This document shows, in pieces, positions 34,083-45,413 of a stretch of DNA of 64,000 nt. The stretch is from Zea mays. Lineage: Eukaryota > Streptophyta > Magnoliopsida > Poales > Poaceae. The DNA is taken from the NCBI RefSeq assembly GCF_902167145.1, contig NC_050101.1, positions 118,077,789 to 118,141,788 on the forward strand. Reading direction: 5' to 3'. Every line of letters begins with the position of its first letter. Position 1 is the stretch's first letter. The notes under the pieces are model-generated. The model had not been told where the DNA came from, made no database searches, and worked only from the letters and a program-made list of their open reading frames with translations. The translations under genes were made by a program, and so were the position numbers.

Positions 34083-35393
34083 TGAAAGGGAATTAGGCTT
34101 ACACCCGTTTCCTATATAATTTTGGTGGTCGAATTGCCCAACACAAATAATTGGACTAACTAGTTTGTTCTAGTGTATAAGTTATACAGGTGCAAAAGGT
34201 TCACATCAAGCCAATTAAAAAGACCAAAGTTGGGTTCAAATAGAGAGCTAAAGGCAACCGAAGGCACCTCTGGTCTGGGGGCACCGGACTGTCCGGTGTA
34301 CACCGGACAGTGTCCGGTGCACCACCGGACATGTCCGGTGCACCAGAGGACTTCAACACAAACTCGCCACCTTCGGGAATTTCCAGAGGCAACTCCGCTA
34401 TAATTCACCGGACTGTCCGGTGTACACCGGACATGTCCGGTGCTCCAAGGAAGGGCGGCCTCCGGAACTCGCCAGCCTCGGGTTTTTACTTCAGCTGCTC
34501 CGCTAAAAATCACCGGACTGTCCGGTGCATCCTCGGAGCAACGGCTACTTCGCGCCAACGGCTACCTGCGACGGCATTTAATGCGCGCGCAGCGCGCGCA
34601 GAAGTCAGAGTCGCCCATGCCGGCGCACCGGACAGTGAACAGTGCATGTCCGGTGCGCCACCGGACATCAAGGCGGGCCCAGAAGTCAGAACTCCAACGG
34701 TCAATTTCCAACGGCACCGATGACGTGGCTGGGGCACCGGACTGTCCGGTGTGCACCGGACTGTCCGGTGCGCCATCGAACAGACGGCCTCCACCAACGG
34801 TCATGTTTGGTGGTTGGGGCTATAAATACCCCAACCACCCCACCATTCATTGCATCCAAGTTTTCCAGCTTCCAACCACTATACAAGAGCTAGCATTCAT
34901 TACAAAGCACACCAAAAGAAATCAAATCCTCTCCCAACTCCACACAAAGCACTAGTGATTAGAGAGAGTGATTTGTAGTGTTCATTTGTGCTCTTGCGCT
35001 TGGATCGCTTCTTTTCTTTCGCATTCTTTCTTGTGATCAAACACTCACTTGTAATTGAGGCAAGAGGCACCAATCGTGTGGTGGCCCTTGCGGGAAGTTT
35101 GATTCCCAAGTGATTTGAGAAGAGAAGCTCACTCGGTCCGAGGGATCGTTTGAGAGAGGGAAGGGTTGAAAGAGACCCGGCCTTTGTGGCCTCCTCAACG
35201 GGGAGTAGGTTTGAGAGAACCGAACCTCGGTAAAACAAATCCGTGTGTCTCACTTCATTATTCGCTTGCGATTTGTTTTCCGCCCTCTCTCGTGGACTCG
35301 ATTATATTTCTAACGCTAACCCGGCTTGTAGTTGTGTTTATGTTTGTAAAATTTCAGTTTCGCCCTATTCACCCCCCCTCTAGGCGACTATCA
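34083..35393 (+). repeat. 3' LTR of element D
   Basis: Direct repeat of 25982-27289. It has one extra palindrome unit near 34295-34320 and one fewer near 34510 than the 5' LTR. Confidence 0.95.
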
Positions 35394-36604
35394 GAGGCTT
35401 CCCGCATAAATCGGGAAGTCGCGGCATGAGGCTCCGAGGGGTATCCCTGCCTTCGGGAGGCAGTGCTCTCGGCCCGTCGGGCCGCAGCGCCTTCTAGGAG
35501 ATTCTTGAGCTCTCCCTGGATTCGTCGACCCTCGGTGGTTGATGGCTCCGGCATCGTGCGGAGGAGCATCGCTGCGGCTGCCAGGTTCTGACCAACCCCA
35601 CTGGATGCGGGCGGCGGCCTGAGCCTGACATCGTTGGCGACGCGGTGCTGGAGACCTTGGGGCAGGTGACGTATTTCTCCGGCCGGGGGTTGGCCCGCCC
35701 ATACCTGCCCGACGTCCCGGCGGATCGTCTCAAGCGCCCCTGTTCCCTCGTCGAGCCTGGCCTGCGCCCCGCGGACTTGCTCGAGCTGTGGGTCGTGACC
35801 CCCCGCCGGAACGGGGACCACAGCTAGCTCCCGCGGGATGTCGGCGCGAGGCGCCGGCCTAGGAAAATCACCATCCTCCGGCATGCCAAGATGGTTGCCT
35901 TCGGAGGGATCCCCTAGCTCGACGTGGAAACATTCGCGGCTTGGGCCGCAGTCCTCGTCGCCAAGGCTGCGGCTTCCGTCGGAACAGTCGGAGAGGCAGT
36001 AGTCACATGCGGTCATGAAGTCCCGCATGGCACTGGGGTTGCCAAATCCAGAGAAATCCCAACAGATGCTGGGATCGTCATCTCCCTCGGACCCAGAGGG
36101 CCCATAGGTCGAGACGTCCGTCAATCGGTCCCAAGGCGACCGCATACGAAACCCCAGTGGGGTTGCACTCGCCTCAATGAGAGCGCCCGCCAAAGCGAGG
36201 TCGCTTGGCGGGTTGAGGCCGAGTCGAAATGACGTAAGATGGGAGTTAGTCAGTACCTTTTGGTCGACGAGGAGCGACGTAGTCACATCGGGGACTAGTT
36301 GCACCGTCGTCTCAGGTACGAGGGCGACGTCCTGCAAGCTTTCCGCGAGTGCGCCGGCGTCGTCTTCTTGCTCGGGATCAGCGTGTCGCGGGGGGACGAC
36401 GCCTGCCTTCGTCTCGAACGCGAGGTCGACGCCCGGCGTGCCCTCCGTTGGGGCGTGGGAACGTCGATTCGCTCGACGGCCGACAAAGCGCGGCCTCCCG
36501 CTTAGCCTTGGTTGCCCCGCCTCCTCCTCCGTTGGCGGGGGAGAGGACGGGGCGAGCTCGAACGTTGTTCTTCCACCACGTGGGGAAGATGTCATCGGTT
36601 CCAC
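35394..36604 (-). CDS. gag of element B, N-terminal part
   Basis: 402 codons open from 36604 to the D insertion, then in frame with 25981. It starts MEPMTSSPRGGRTTFELAPS. The region is Pro/Arg/Asp-rich without a recognised fold up to about residue 250, then has a helical segment (ARLDEGTGALETIRRDVGQV) and GRRIQGELKNLLEGAAARR. The Gag core lies in the other part. Long poorly ordered N-termini are common in Huck-type Gags. The ORF is intact apart from the insertion. Confidence 0.7.
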
Positions 36605-36796
36605 CGCCGGTGGGCGGGTTGTCGGCCGCCATTGTCGTTGTCGCGCGGCGGTGGAAGGAGTATCATGTCGTAGCCGTCGTCGAACGACATGAACTCGAGA
36701 CTCCCGAAACGGAGCACCGTCCCGGGTCGGAGAGGTTGCTGGAGACTGCCCATCTGGAGCTTGACGGGAAGCTGTTCGTCAGCACGCAGCAGGCCC

Positions 36797-36813
36797 CTAC
36801 CTGGCGCGCCAAC
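36797..36813 (-). other. Primer binding site of element B
   Basis: Minus strand GTTGGCGCGCCAGGTAG directly follows the 5' LTR. The same TGGCGCGCCAGGTAGGGG word is the PBS of element E. The tRNA was not identified. Confidence 0.8.
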
Positions 36814-38607
36814 TGTCGGCGTTTCGAGACCGGGGGGTCCCCGAGCCGACGAGTGAGTGTGCCGCGTGCCCCAGCCCAGATGGGTCGAGCGCGTGGGCGA
36901 GCGCGAAGGGGGGAGAAGCGAGGTGGCCGAAGACGGGCGTGAGAGAGGTGGAGATCCCGCGACCTTCGTGTTCGTCCCGCGCCCAGGTCGGGTGCGCTTG
37001 CAGTAGGGGGGTTACAAGCGTCCACGCGGGTGAGGGAAGCGAGCGGCCCTAAGAGAGCGCCTGTCCCGTCCTCGTCCCGCGCGGCCAACCTTCTCTAAGA
37101 AGGCCCTGGTCCTTCCTTTTATAGGCGTAAGGAGAGGATCCAGGTGTACAATGGGGGTGTAGCAGAGTGCTACGTGTCTAGCGGAGGGAGAGCTAGCGCC
37201 CTAAGTACATGCCAATGTGGCAGCCGGAGAGATCTTGGCACCCTGCTGGCGTGATGTCGTGGCTGTCGGAGGATCAATGGAGCCTGGCGGAGGGACAGCT
37301 GTCGGAGCGGTCGAGTCCTTGCTGACGTCCACCTGCTTCCGTAAGAGAGCTGAGAGCCGCCGTCGTCACAGAGCTTGTGGGGCGCCATCATTGCCCATCT
37401 GGCGGAGCTAGCCAGATGGGACACCGGTCTTGTTCTCCATGACCCGAGTCGGCTCGGGGTAGGATTATGATGGCGCTTCCTGTTGACGTGGCGGGCCTGT
37501 GCCCTAGGTCGGGCGACGTGGGGGCTCCTCCGAAGCCGGGGTCGAGTCTGTCTTCCGTGGCCGAGGCCGAGCCCGAGCCCCCGGGTCGGGCGAGGCGGAG
37601 ATCGTTCGGCAGAGGCCCGGGCGGAGTCCGAGCCCTGGGGTCGGGCGAAGCGGAGTTCGTCGTCTTCCGGGTCTTAGCCCGAGTCCGAGCCCTGGGGTCG
37701 GGCGGAGCGGAGTTCGCCGTCTTCCGGGTCTGAGCCCGAGTCCGAGCCCTGGGGTCGGGCGGAGCGGAGTTCGTCGTCTTCCGGGTCTGAGCCCGAGTCC
37801 GAGCCCTGGGGTCGGGCGAAGCGGAGTTCGTCGTCTTCCAGGTCTTAGCCCGAGTCCGAGCCCTGGGGTCGGGCAAAGCGGAGTTCGTCGTCTTCCGGGT
37901 CTTAGCCCGAGTCCGAGCCCTGGGGTCGGGCGGAGCGGAGTTCGCCGTCTTCCGGGTCTTAGCCCGAGTCCGAGCCCTAGGGTCGGGCGGAGCGGAGTTC
38001 GTCGTCTTCCGGGTCTGAGCCCGAGTCCGAGCCCTGGGGTCGGGCGAAGCGGAGTTCGTCGTCTTCCGGGTCTTAGCCCGAGTCCGAGCCCTGGGTCGGG
38101 CGGAGCGGAGCTTCCTATGGCGCCTTTGGCAAGGCCTGACTGCCTGTCAGACTCACTCTGTTGAGTGGCACTGCAGTCGGAGTGGCGCAGGCGGTGCTGT
38201 CCTTCTGTCAGACCGGTCAGTGGTGCGGTGGAGTGACGGCGGTCACTTCGGCTCTGCCGGGGGGCGCGCGTCAGGATAAAGGTGTCAGGCCACCTTTGCG
38301 TTAAATGCTCCTGCAACTCGGTCAGTCGGTGCGGCGATTTGGTCAGGGTTGCTTCTCAGCGAAGCCAAGGCCTCGGGCGAGCCGGAGATGCGTCCGCCGT
38401 TAAAAGGGGGGCCTCGGGCGAGACGGAAGTCCCTCGAGGTCGGCTGCCCTTGGCCGAGGCCAGGCTCGGGCGAAGCGTGATCGAGTCACTCGTATGGACT
38501 GATCCCTGACTTAATCGCACCCATCAGGCCTCTGCAGCTTTATGCTGATGGGGGTTACCAGCTGAGAATTAGCGTCTTGAGGGTACCCCTAATTATGGTC
38601 CCCGACA
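36814..38607 (-). repeat. 5' LTR of element B (Huck-like)
   Basis: Plus-strand ends TGTCGGCGTTTCG...GGTCCCCGACA. Minus-strand TATA box TATAAAAG at 37116-37123. Eight 57-bp units at 37633-38095. Confidence 0.95.
37633..38095. repeat. 57-bp tandem array in B 5' LTR
   Basis: CCCTGGGGTCGGGC-type unit starts from 37633 to 38089, spacing 57 bp, eight units. Because 57 is a multiple of three, one minus-strand frame stays open and gives a spurious 19-residue repeat protein. Confidence 0.95.
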
Positions 38608-38612
38608 AAACT

Positions 38613-41463
38613 GTTCCTATCTCTGAAGCAATGAAGCGATCTAAGCTGGTAACACTGGAAGATGTCCCTGCTGCTGAAGCAGAGCAAGCAGATATTGAAG
38701 AGACTGACTCTGAAGATGGTTACAACATCGCAGTGCCGAGCAAGCCTAGCCACCTGGACTTCGGAAAGTCGACCATCTCCAAAGCTGATTTTCCTAAGAT
38801 GGTGAAGTCGGGCTACTTTAGCGAAGATAAGAAAGGGCTGATTCGCTTCGGTGGAGAAGAAACTACTCCGAAGCCAGAGAAAGATGAAATAGTAAATTTC
38901 AAGAGTTTCCTCAAGGCCGGTTTGAGATTTCCTTTGAATAGGATGATTGCCGATGTGCTAAAAAAGTTTGGGATCCATTTTCATCAACTAACTCCTAACA
39001 CTATTGTTAGGCTTAGTGTTTATATTTGGGCTCTCCGAAGCCAGGGGGTGGAACCGTTTGCCGAAGGTTTCTGCCGGGTGCACGAGCTACATTATCAAAC
39101 CAAGGCCAGAAAGGATGGGTTACATGAAAATTTTAGTTGTTACAATTTTGCCTATCGGAAAACTACAAAATTTCCTGTGATCAGCTACCAAAGCAAGTGG
39201 CCGGCAGACTAGAAATCGGAATGGTTCTACGTCAAAGTTGATGATGACAAGGAGAAGCTGGTCCAGAGTCCGCTTGAACTGATCTTCGAAGAAACCAGAC
39301 CCCACTGCAATATGACACCAGAAGGTCCAACCCAAATTGCGTTGGCTGAATTTAGGGTTATCGCAGAGCATATTGGCACTAGAGATTTAGTGCAGGAATT
39401 TCTGGCTTACAAAATATTTCCAACTATGAAGGAATGGGCTATGCCGAAGCTTGAAAAAGAGAAGAAAGAGGGGGAGCTTGTCCGACTGCCCTACCACTAT
39501 AAATTCAAGAAATATTTCAAAGCACCCTGCCAAGAATGGCTCGAGACAATCGAAGCAATGTGCACTGAAATTCTTGGGAACTATTCTAAAAAGGAAGATC
39601 AATTGATGACAGCAGCCTTCGACACCCGGCCGAAACGAAGGCTAAACAGAGTGCTCGATGCTATAGGTTTTGAATATCCTGATTATGAGCGATTTGACAA
39701 GGGTGCCGAAGGGCAGAAAAGGAAAAGATTAGCTGGCGCTTTGATCAAAGACGACGAAGATCAATCAAAAAAGAAGAAAGAAAAGTTCGAATCGAAAGTG
39801 TTAACTTCGAAGAAAAGAAAGGAATTAATCCCGGAACAAAAATCAATTGATGAAGAAGAAAAGGCTCCTGCGACATCTTCTGATGCTAAAATAGAGGAAA
39901 TTCTAAAGGTAACGACTGAAACCTTGCCTGTCAAACTAAGTCCATTGGGGCTTCATCTGACGAAGCTTTTTCATAATGAAAAGGAGCCCGCACAGGCAAA
40001 GGCACCTAGGCCAAAAAGACAAAGGATTGTTACCGTGACCGAAGTGATTGAAACGACACCACCAAGAGCTCCAACTCTAAAGATGCCGGCAATTGAAGTC
40101 ATGATAGATACTGAAGCTGTACCTTCGGAGGCTGCCGCAGAAGAGGCTGGAGCTGAAGATGCTAACTCCGAAGGTATTAATTTAGAGAGCGTAGCCGCTG
40201 ATATAGATAAAATGCTGCTAAACATGGCTGCTGAAGAAACTGCTGCAGCCACCGAAGAAACCACGGCTGCCAAACCCGAGAAAGGGGGAATAACCGAAGA
40301 TACTTCGGAAGAAGAAACTTTTGACTTCCGAAACCTAATTGGCCAGGAGCTGACTGAAGCTGAAAAAGAGGAACTAAAAGAGTATGCTCTATCTTGTGGA
40401 TATCGGCCGGGGGCGCTTCTCTTTTGTGGAATTGATGATAAAGGGTTAGGCTGTATACGAGACCAAACCGGTGCGAAGGTTGTCGGTACTTTATCGAAGA
40501 GTATCGGCTTCCCGAAGCTTGAAGCGGATATCAGCCGCTACCGTCGACAACATATTGTCAGCAGTTTATTTTATTCTAATTTCAAGGTAAACATTTTGTG
40601 TCTAACTCTTATTACTTGTGGTACGAAAATATTTTCTAACGAAGGCTATTTGTCCACAGAGCATGCTTTTGAGCAAGGCATTAAAAATGCAACAAGATTT
40701 AGAGGATAAAAGGCAAGAAGTTATAATTGAAAATTTAGAAAACAAAATAAAGGAGCAATCTGCTGCCATCGAGAAGAAAGACTTCGAGCTACAAACAACC
40801 AAAGGTTTATTAGTGGATGCTGAAGCAAAAATAACAGAATTAAATTCGAAGCTTGTTTCCCAGTCAGAAAATTTTGAACAAGAGAAACTGAAGCTTGATG
40901 CAAGGCTTGAAGCCGAAACTCAAAGGAACTTGGAACTGAAAGAATCTTTGAAAAATCTTCAAAATAAGTGTTTGGAGTTCTGCACTCGATGCATTCATCA
41001 GCTAAAGCAAGTGTTCCATTTTGCCGGAGCCAGTAGTGTAGAGTTTACTCCTTCGGCCGAAGACCTGCCTGGTGCCTTCGAGCATATTGAAGGTGAAATT
41101 AATGATCTTGATGAAGTTATAGGTGGGCATAGCGACTTCTGTGCCCTGGCAGCTTCTCGGGGCACAGCTGTTGCTTTTTTGAAGTCTGGCTGCGAACACA
41201 ACAAGATTGTTAATAGACCCAACTTCAGCCTGTCACCGGCAGACTTAGATGATGTTCCGAATCTGGCTCGAAGTATTGCAAACAGATTTATAAAGTTAGT
41301 ATGGACAAAGGGTGGTCGGAGCAAAGCTGGTGACGAAGCTCGGAGTCACCTCAAGCTGGTAACAAAATCATACCTTATTCTTACCTTTTCCTTTGACTTT
41401 TTGGATTTGGCTTATAAAACCTTCGTACAGATTGACCAGGCCGAAGCTGCAGCTGCAGAGTAG
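38613..41463 (+). pseudogene. Antisense accessory gene of element A, main part
   Basis: Joins 5813-5878 in frame. The plant gypsy-type transposon domain (recalled as PF04195) spans about 38890-39240, with FGIHFHQLTPNTIVRLSVYI. A TAG at 39210-39212 replaces an expected tryptophan. A basic/acidic region with KKKKEKFESK and many EAAAEEAGAED-like stretches follows. Exon 1 ends at 40586, intron 40587-40659 (GTAAAC...CACAG). Exon 2 (40660-41358) is coiled-coil, then has FEHIEGEINDLDEVIGGHSD and ARSIANRFIKLVWTKGGRS. A second intron, 41359-41430, is in frame without stops, so it may be retained. The last exon ends with TAG at 41463. Role unknown. Confidence 0.75.
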
Positions 41464-41841
41464 AGGAACGAAGCTCCAGAGATAGTGTCGAAGCTTGCAT
41501 AGTCTTGTAAAAGTAGCTCAAAAAACTCCTGTAATAACTTGTATAAAATATGATGTAATCTGAGTTTCACTTTGTAATATAATATTGCTTTTCCGTCCAT
41601 GAATGAAATGCTTTGGTGTGGACGAAATTAATACTTTTGAGCCATAGGCGAAAAACACCTTCCCTTCTTTGCGTACACAGCGAAGCATAAAATTGCCTTC
41701 CTTTTGGGACCGAAGCATGTTTGTACATTATGCTGATGATGATCCTATGTATGTCTAAGTGAATGTTTATGAATGCAAATGTCATGATGTAATGTATCGT
41801 GCAAATGAATGTTCAAATACATATTCGAAGCCATATTTCGG

Positions 41842-42085
41842 TGTATCAGCGTTGACTTTTCGCTGTAAGCCTCCCTTAGGAGCTTCTTCGCCTTTTACTT
41901 TCAGCGGTATCAGCGTTTATTTTTCGCTGTAAGTCTCCCTTAGGAGCTTCTTCGCCTTTTACTTTCAGCGGTATCAGCGTTTATTTTTCGCTGTAAGCCT
42001 CCCTTAGGAGCTTCTTCGCCTTTTACTTTCGGCGGTATCAGCGTTTATTTTTCGCTGTAAGCTCTGCATTCCCTTGGGAACGACT
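41842..42085. repeat. 64-bp tandem array of element A
   Basis: TATCAGCG recurs at 41844, 41908, 41972 and 42036, exactly 64 bp apart; units contain CGCTGTAAG and CCTTAGGAGCTTCTTCGCC. The array sits between the 3' end of the antisense gene (41463) and the 3' end of pol (42313). Sequence 41464-41841 shows nothing else recognisable. Confidence 0.95.
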
Positions 42086-42312
42086 TTTGAGCTTCTCTCT
42101 GTTTTCCTTTCTTTTTCCATTGCACTCGATGGTGCGTTGTTAGCTTTTACATTTACATTTTTGGGGGATATCACTCTTATAGAATTGAAATAAGGAAAAG
42201 AAAAATTACATGTTGTGGCCCCATTAAAAACCTTTCTCCCCCTTTGGAAAGGAAAAGGGTGCCATAAGAAAAAACTAAAACAACAATAAAAAATAAAAAA
42301 GATTACATCAGG

Positions 42313-42903
42313 TTACACATAATACCGCCGAAGCTCATCCGCATTCCACGATCTAGGAATGTCGTTGCCGTCCATATCCTTTAACCTGTAGGAACCGGGT
42401 CTTGACGAAGATACTACCAGAAAGGGGCCTTCCCACTTTAGCTGTAGTTTGCCCACTGTGTCTGGGTTGGCTACTCTTCGAAGCACCAAATGTCCTGGTT
42501 TAATGTTCTTCAACCGAACCTTTCTATCACGCCGTTTTATTGTTTCGGCTTGGTATTTGTTGATGTTTTCCACAGCCTGAAGCCTGATCCCTTCTATAGC
42601 ATCTTTGTCCACAGAACAGTCAGCTTCGTCTTTCGCCAAAGCCACTGTTCTTATCGATCCTGCCTTAGCCTCTTCTGGGGTTATTGCTTCATCACCAAAC
42701 GACAACTTGAATGGTGTAAAACCTGTTGACCTTGATACTGTTGTGTTGTGGCTCCACACCACTTTAATTAACTCATCTGGCCACTTTCCCCTTGGCTGAT
42801 TGAATATTAACTTCATTATTCTTGTCATTATGATGCCATTAGCCCTTTCAACTAGTCCATTTGATTCCGGATGTCGAACTGACGCAAAATGGATCTTTGT
42901 GCC
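42313..42903 (-). pseudogene. Integrase C-terminal part of element A
   Basis: Minus-strand ORF entering from element E. It carries the end of the integrase core (HPESNGLVERANGIIM) and the C-terminal domain with SFGDEAITPEEAKAGS, RDRKVRLKNIKPGHLVLRRV and KWEGPFLVVSSSRPGSYRL. It ends ADELRRYYV with a stop after 42313. It joins 54172 across E with one shared GTGCC. No chromodomain follows, as expected for Tat. Confidence 0.88.
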
Positions 42904-43534
42904 TGTGGGGGACAGATATCCCCCCGGGTCCACTGGAAGGGTAAAAGACCTCACGAAAGGCCCAAGGGCCCAATAAATCGTAAGGTCATTCCTTCATGGG
43001 CCTGGGGAGGGACAATTAGTAAAGCAGATCGACGTAAGGCCGGATCGGTGCAAGCCCGGATGGCCCCACAGCGTTGAGCAAGAAACCACAACAGAAGATC
43101 CGACTTTCCCGCGCTGGAGCCCCATGCAGCGGAACCAGGCGAGGATAGGTCGGCAGAATCATAGGAAGATAAACTCAAATAGTTCACTATCCTTTAGGTG
43201 CACGTTGTTATCATATCCACATGTATTGCCCCACGGTCGAATATATAAGGCCCAGGGGGCACCCCTTCAGAACAATCGATCTCACTACTCAGCCATCCAC
43301 CTCAACCCTCCACGTTCTCGCTTTAGAGAACTACCTTGTAACCCATTACGCGAAGCATCCTCATCAGGACGTAGGGTGTTACGCATCTCTAAGCGGCCCG
43401 AACCTGTAAACACTATCCATTGTCTCTCGTGCATCTGGCACGAACCATTTAGCTACAGTCGGCGACACCGTCCTACTCCTAAAAACACCTCGAGGGGCAA
43501 CCCTGGGTGTGCGGTCGGACCCAAAACACCGACA
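42904..43534 (+). repeat. 5' LTR of element E
   Basis: TATA box TATATAAG at 43242-43249. Ends CACCGACA, two bases before the PBS. Confidence 0.95.
43242..43249 (+). promoter_or_regulatory. LTR TATA box of element E
   Basis: TATATAAG within GAATATATAAGGCCC; the 3' LTR copy is at 53876-53883. Confidence 0.7.
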
Positions 43535-43536
43535 GC

Positions 43537-43555
43537 TGGCGCGCCAGGTAGGGGG
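43537..43555 (+). other. Primer binding site of element E
   Basis: TGGCGCGCCAGGTAGGGGG two bases after the LTR, the same PBS as element B. Confidence 0.8.
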
Positions 43556-43580
43556 TGTGTCGACGATCTAAGCTAGCTCA

Positions 43581-45413
43581 ATGGCCATCACCATCCACAA
43601 CAAGATCACCTTCCGTCCCGGATCCATGTTCTGCTTTGGAACGATCTCGTCCATAGCAGACGAAGAGGGAACTCTACACCGTGTTGCAGATCCGCCGAGA
43701 AAGAAGTCTCCTCCAACAAACTCCGAAAATACCGGAGAAGCGCAACCTCCAGCTCTCCGAAAGAAGATCGCCACGACAGCCGTGCCATTCTACCCCGACG
43801 TTCTTTTCATCAGGAGAGTGGAGTCGCCTCTTGTCTCCGACGACGAGCCGACCGCGCCTGGGGAAGAACCACCTCAGCGGGAGTCCCATCGACGAAGAAA
43901 TCGGCGCCGAAACATCAGGCGACATCACCAAGCCGGAGAACGGGATCCGGAGCAGCCTGTCTCGCGAGACGAGGTCTCGGAGATGGGAGAAACTCCGGAA
44001 GAACGCGTCTTCAGAGAACGAAGGAACTCCCGACGACGTGATCGTCGACGAGCTCAGGAACAAGCCAAGCAAGACGCAAGGCAGCGCCGGGAAAATCCAC
44101 TCTTCGGTCGCAACCTGAACCCCGACTTCGCCCGAGCCATGAACACGCCGAGTGAAGTCGGAGGAGTACTGGCTCGGATAGCTGACGGACTCCCTCGGAC
44201 TCCCGACGCCGAGGGCTATCGACGCCTGTTCACCCAAGCAGCCAACCATCTTCTACCTCTCGCTCACCCGCCGAACGATTTGCGACACACGATCAACAGT
44301 CGTCGAGACGCGCGGAGCTCCATCAATGCTTCACGTGAACGACGGCATGAGAACGAGATCCGCCGCCGGGAAGAGTACGACAGGAATCATGGCATCCCAA
44401 CTCGGAGTCAAGCCACCAGAGCCGAATCAATGATGACCTCGATTGGCGGAACTACCCGGGGACGGTCGAGGAACCACAACAACTACTCCCCTCCCCGGGA
44501 CAGAAATCATCCCCGACGACAGGAGGACACATGTGGAGTGTCCGCCCTTACTCCGCGCCTTAGGGCCATTCAGTGGCCCCCTAATTTCAAGGTATCCAAT
44601 GTCGACAAGTATGAACCTAAGCAGGATCTAGGAGGCTGGCTAGCCGTCTACACCACCACTGCTCGAGCTGCCGGAGCATCCGAAGACGTGATGATTGCGT
44701 ACTTACCCATTGTCCTCGGGCAAGACGCACTGCAATGGCTACGACATCTACCTCGACACTGCATCGACGACTGGAGCGACTTCAGTCGACGCTTCACTGC
44801 CAATTTTCAGTCCCTCTCCGACAAACCGGCGCAACCATGGGACCTCAAATCCATCAAGCGCCGGGGGGACGAAACTCTCCGGTCGTAGCTCAAAAGGTTC
44901 TAGACCATGAGAAATCGTATCCCCGAGGTCACGGAGGCGACCGTGATCGAGGACTTCTACAGAGGATCCAATGACTCGGCCTTCGTCCGAGCCATATTGC
45001 AGAAGGCGCCAACTACCTCCGAGGAGCTGTTCCGGGAAGCCAACCTCTACATCACCGCCGACGAGCGAGCCCAGGACCTCATCGGGGGAGCGAAGCCCGT
45101 ACCGGCAGCACCACGACGCGACGCGAACCAGCAACCTGACAAACGCTGGGAGAATAGACCGCGCGAAGAGGTGCATGTCGCCGGACCACCTGCCTCTCGC
45201 GCCCGGGGAGGACCTCGCGGAGGCGAGCGCACGCTGGACGACATCCTCGACGCCCAGTGCCCGTACCACAAGGACATGCGCCACACTCTTCGGAACTGCC
45301 GGGACTTCAAGCACTCCGTCGGGCACGGCCGACCCTTCCAACCTCTACCTCCTCCTCCGCCGAGGGGAGGACCAGAAAAACCACGACAACCCCAGCAGCA
45401 GGAGGAGGGATGA
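43581..45413 (+). pseudogene. gag of element E
   Basis: Starts MAITIHNKITFRPG 25 bp after the PBS. An Arg/Glu-rich basic region spans about residues 90-180. The Gag core has LGGWLAVYTTTARAAG, DALQWLRHLPRHCIDDW and FQSLSDKPAQPWDL. Two in-frame stops lie near its end (44886-44888 and 44901-44903). The frame then continues with RIPEVTEATVIEDFYRGS and a basic segment with CPYHKDMRHTLRNC, ending at 45413. A frame change links it to the protease ORF. Particle protein in intact relatives. Confidence 0.82.

Larger units (their letters stand above)
25982..35393 (+). mobile_element. Element D: Opie/Ji-type Sirevirus (Copia), plus orientation
   Basis: LTRs of 1308 and 1311 bp (TGAAAGGGAATTAGG...GACTATCA) with target duplication GAGGC (25977-25981, 35394-35398), inserted in B gag. 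Order: LTR, initiator-Met PBS, gag, pol (protease, integrase, RT, RNase H), 3' UTR with repeated GGGGGAG tracts, LTR. gag is intact; pol has one internal stop and a changed integrase catalytic residue. LTRs differ by about eight substitutions plus palindrome-array changes, so the insertion is younger than A, B and E. Opie and Ji are close relatives; I cannot separate them here. Confidence 0.93.
5879..38607 (-). mobile_element. Element B: Huck-like Tat-lineage Gypsy retrotransposon, minus orientation, hosts C and D
   Basis: LTRs of 1796 and 1794 bp (minus-strand ends TGTCGGGGACC...GACA) with target duplication AAACT at 5874-5878 and 38608-38612. Without C and D it is about 12.2 kb. Order on the minus strand: 5' LTR, PBS, gag-protease, the first codons of RT, a deletion removing RT-RNase H-integrase, then the antisense gene (plus strand), an about 1.4 kb spacer and the 3' LTR. 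Base composition is GC-rich compared with the Sireviruses. LTRs differ by roughly two dozen substitutions by eye. The element cannot make RT or integrase. Confidence 0.9.

Noticed and set aside
37504..38316. 270-residue minus-strand ORF with a 19-residue Gly-Leu-Arg-Pro repeat
   Set aside because: It is the 57-bp LTR tandem array of element B read in an open frame; the equivalent frame in the other LTR is broken.
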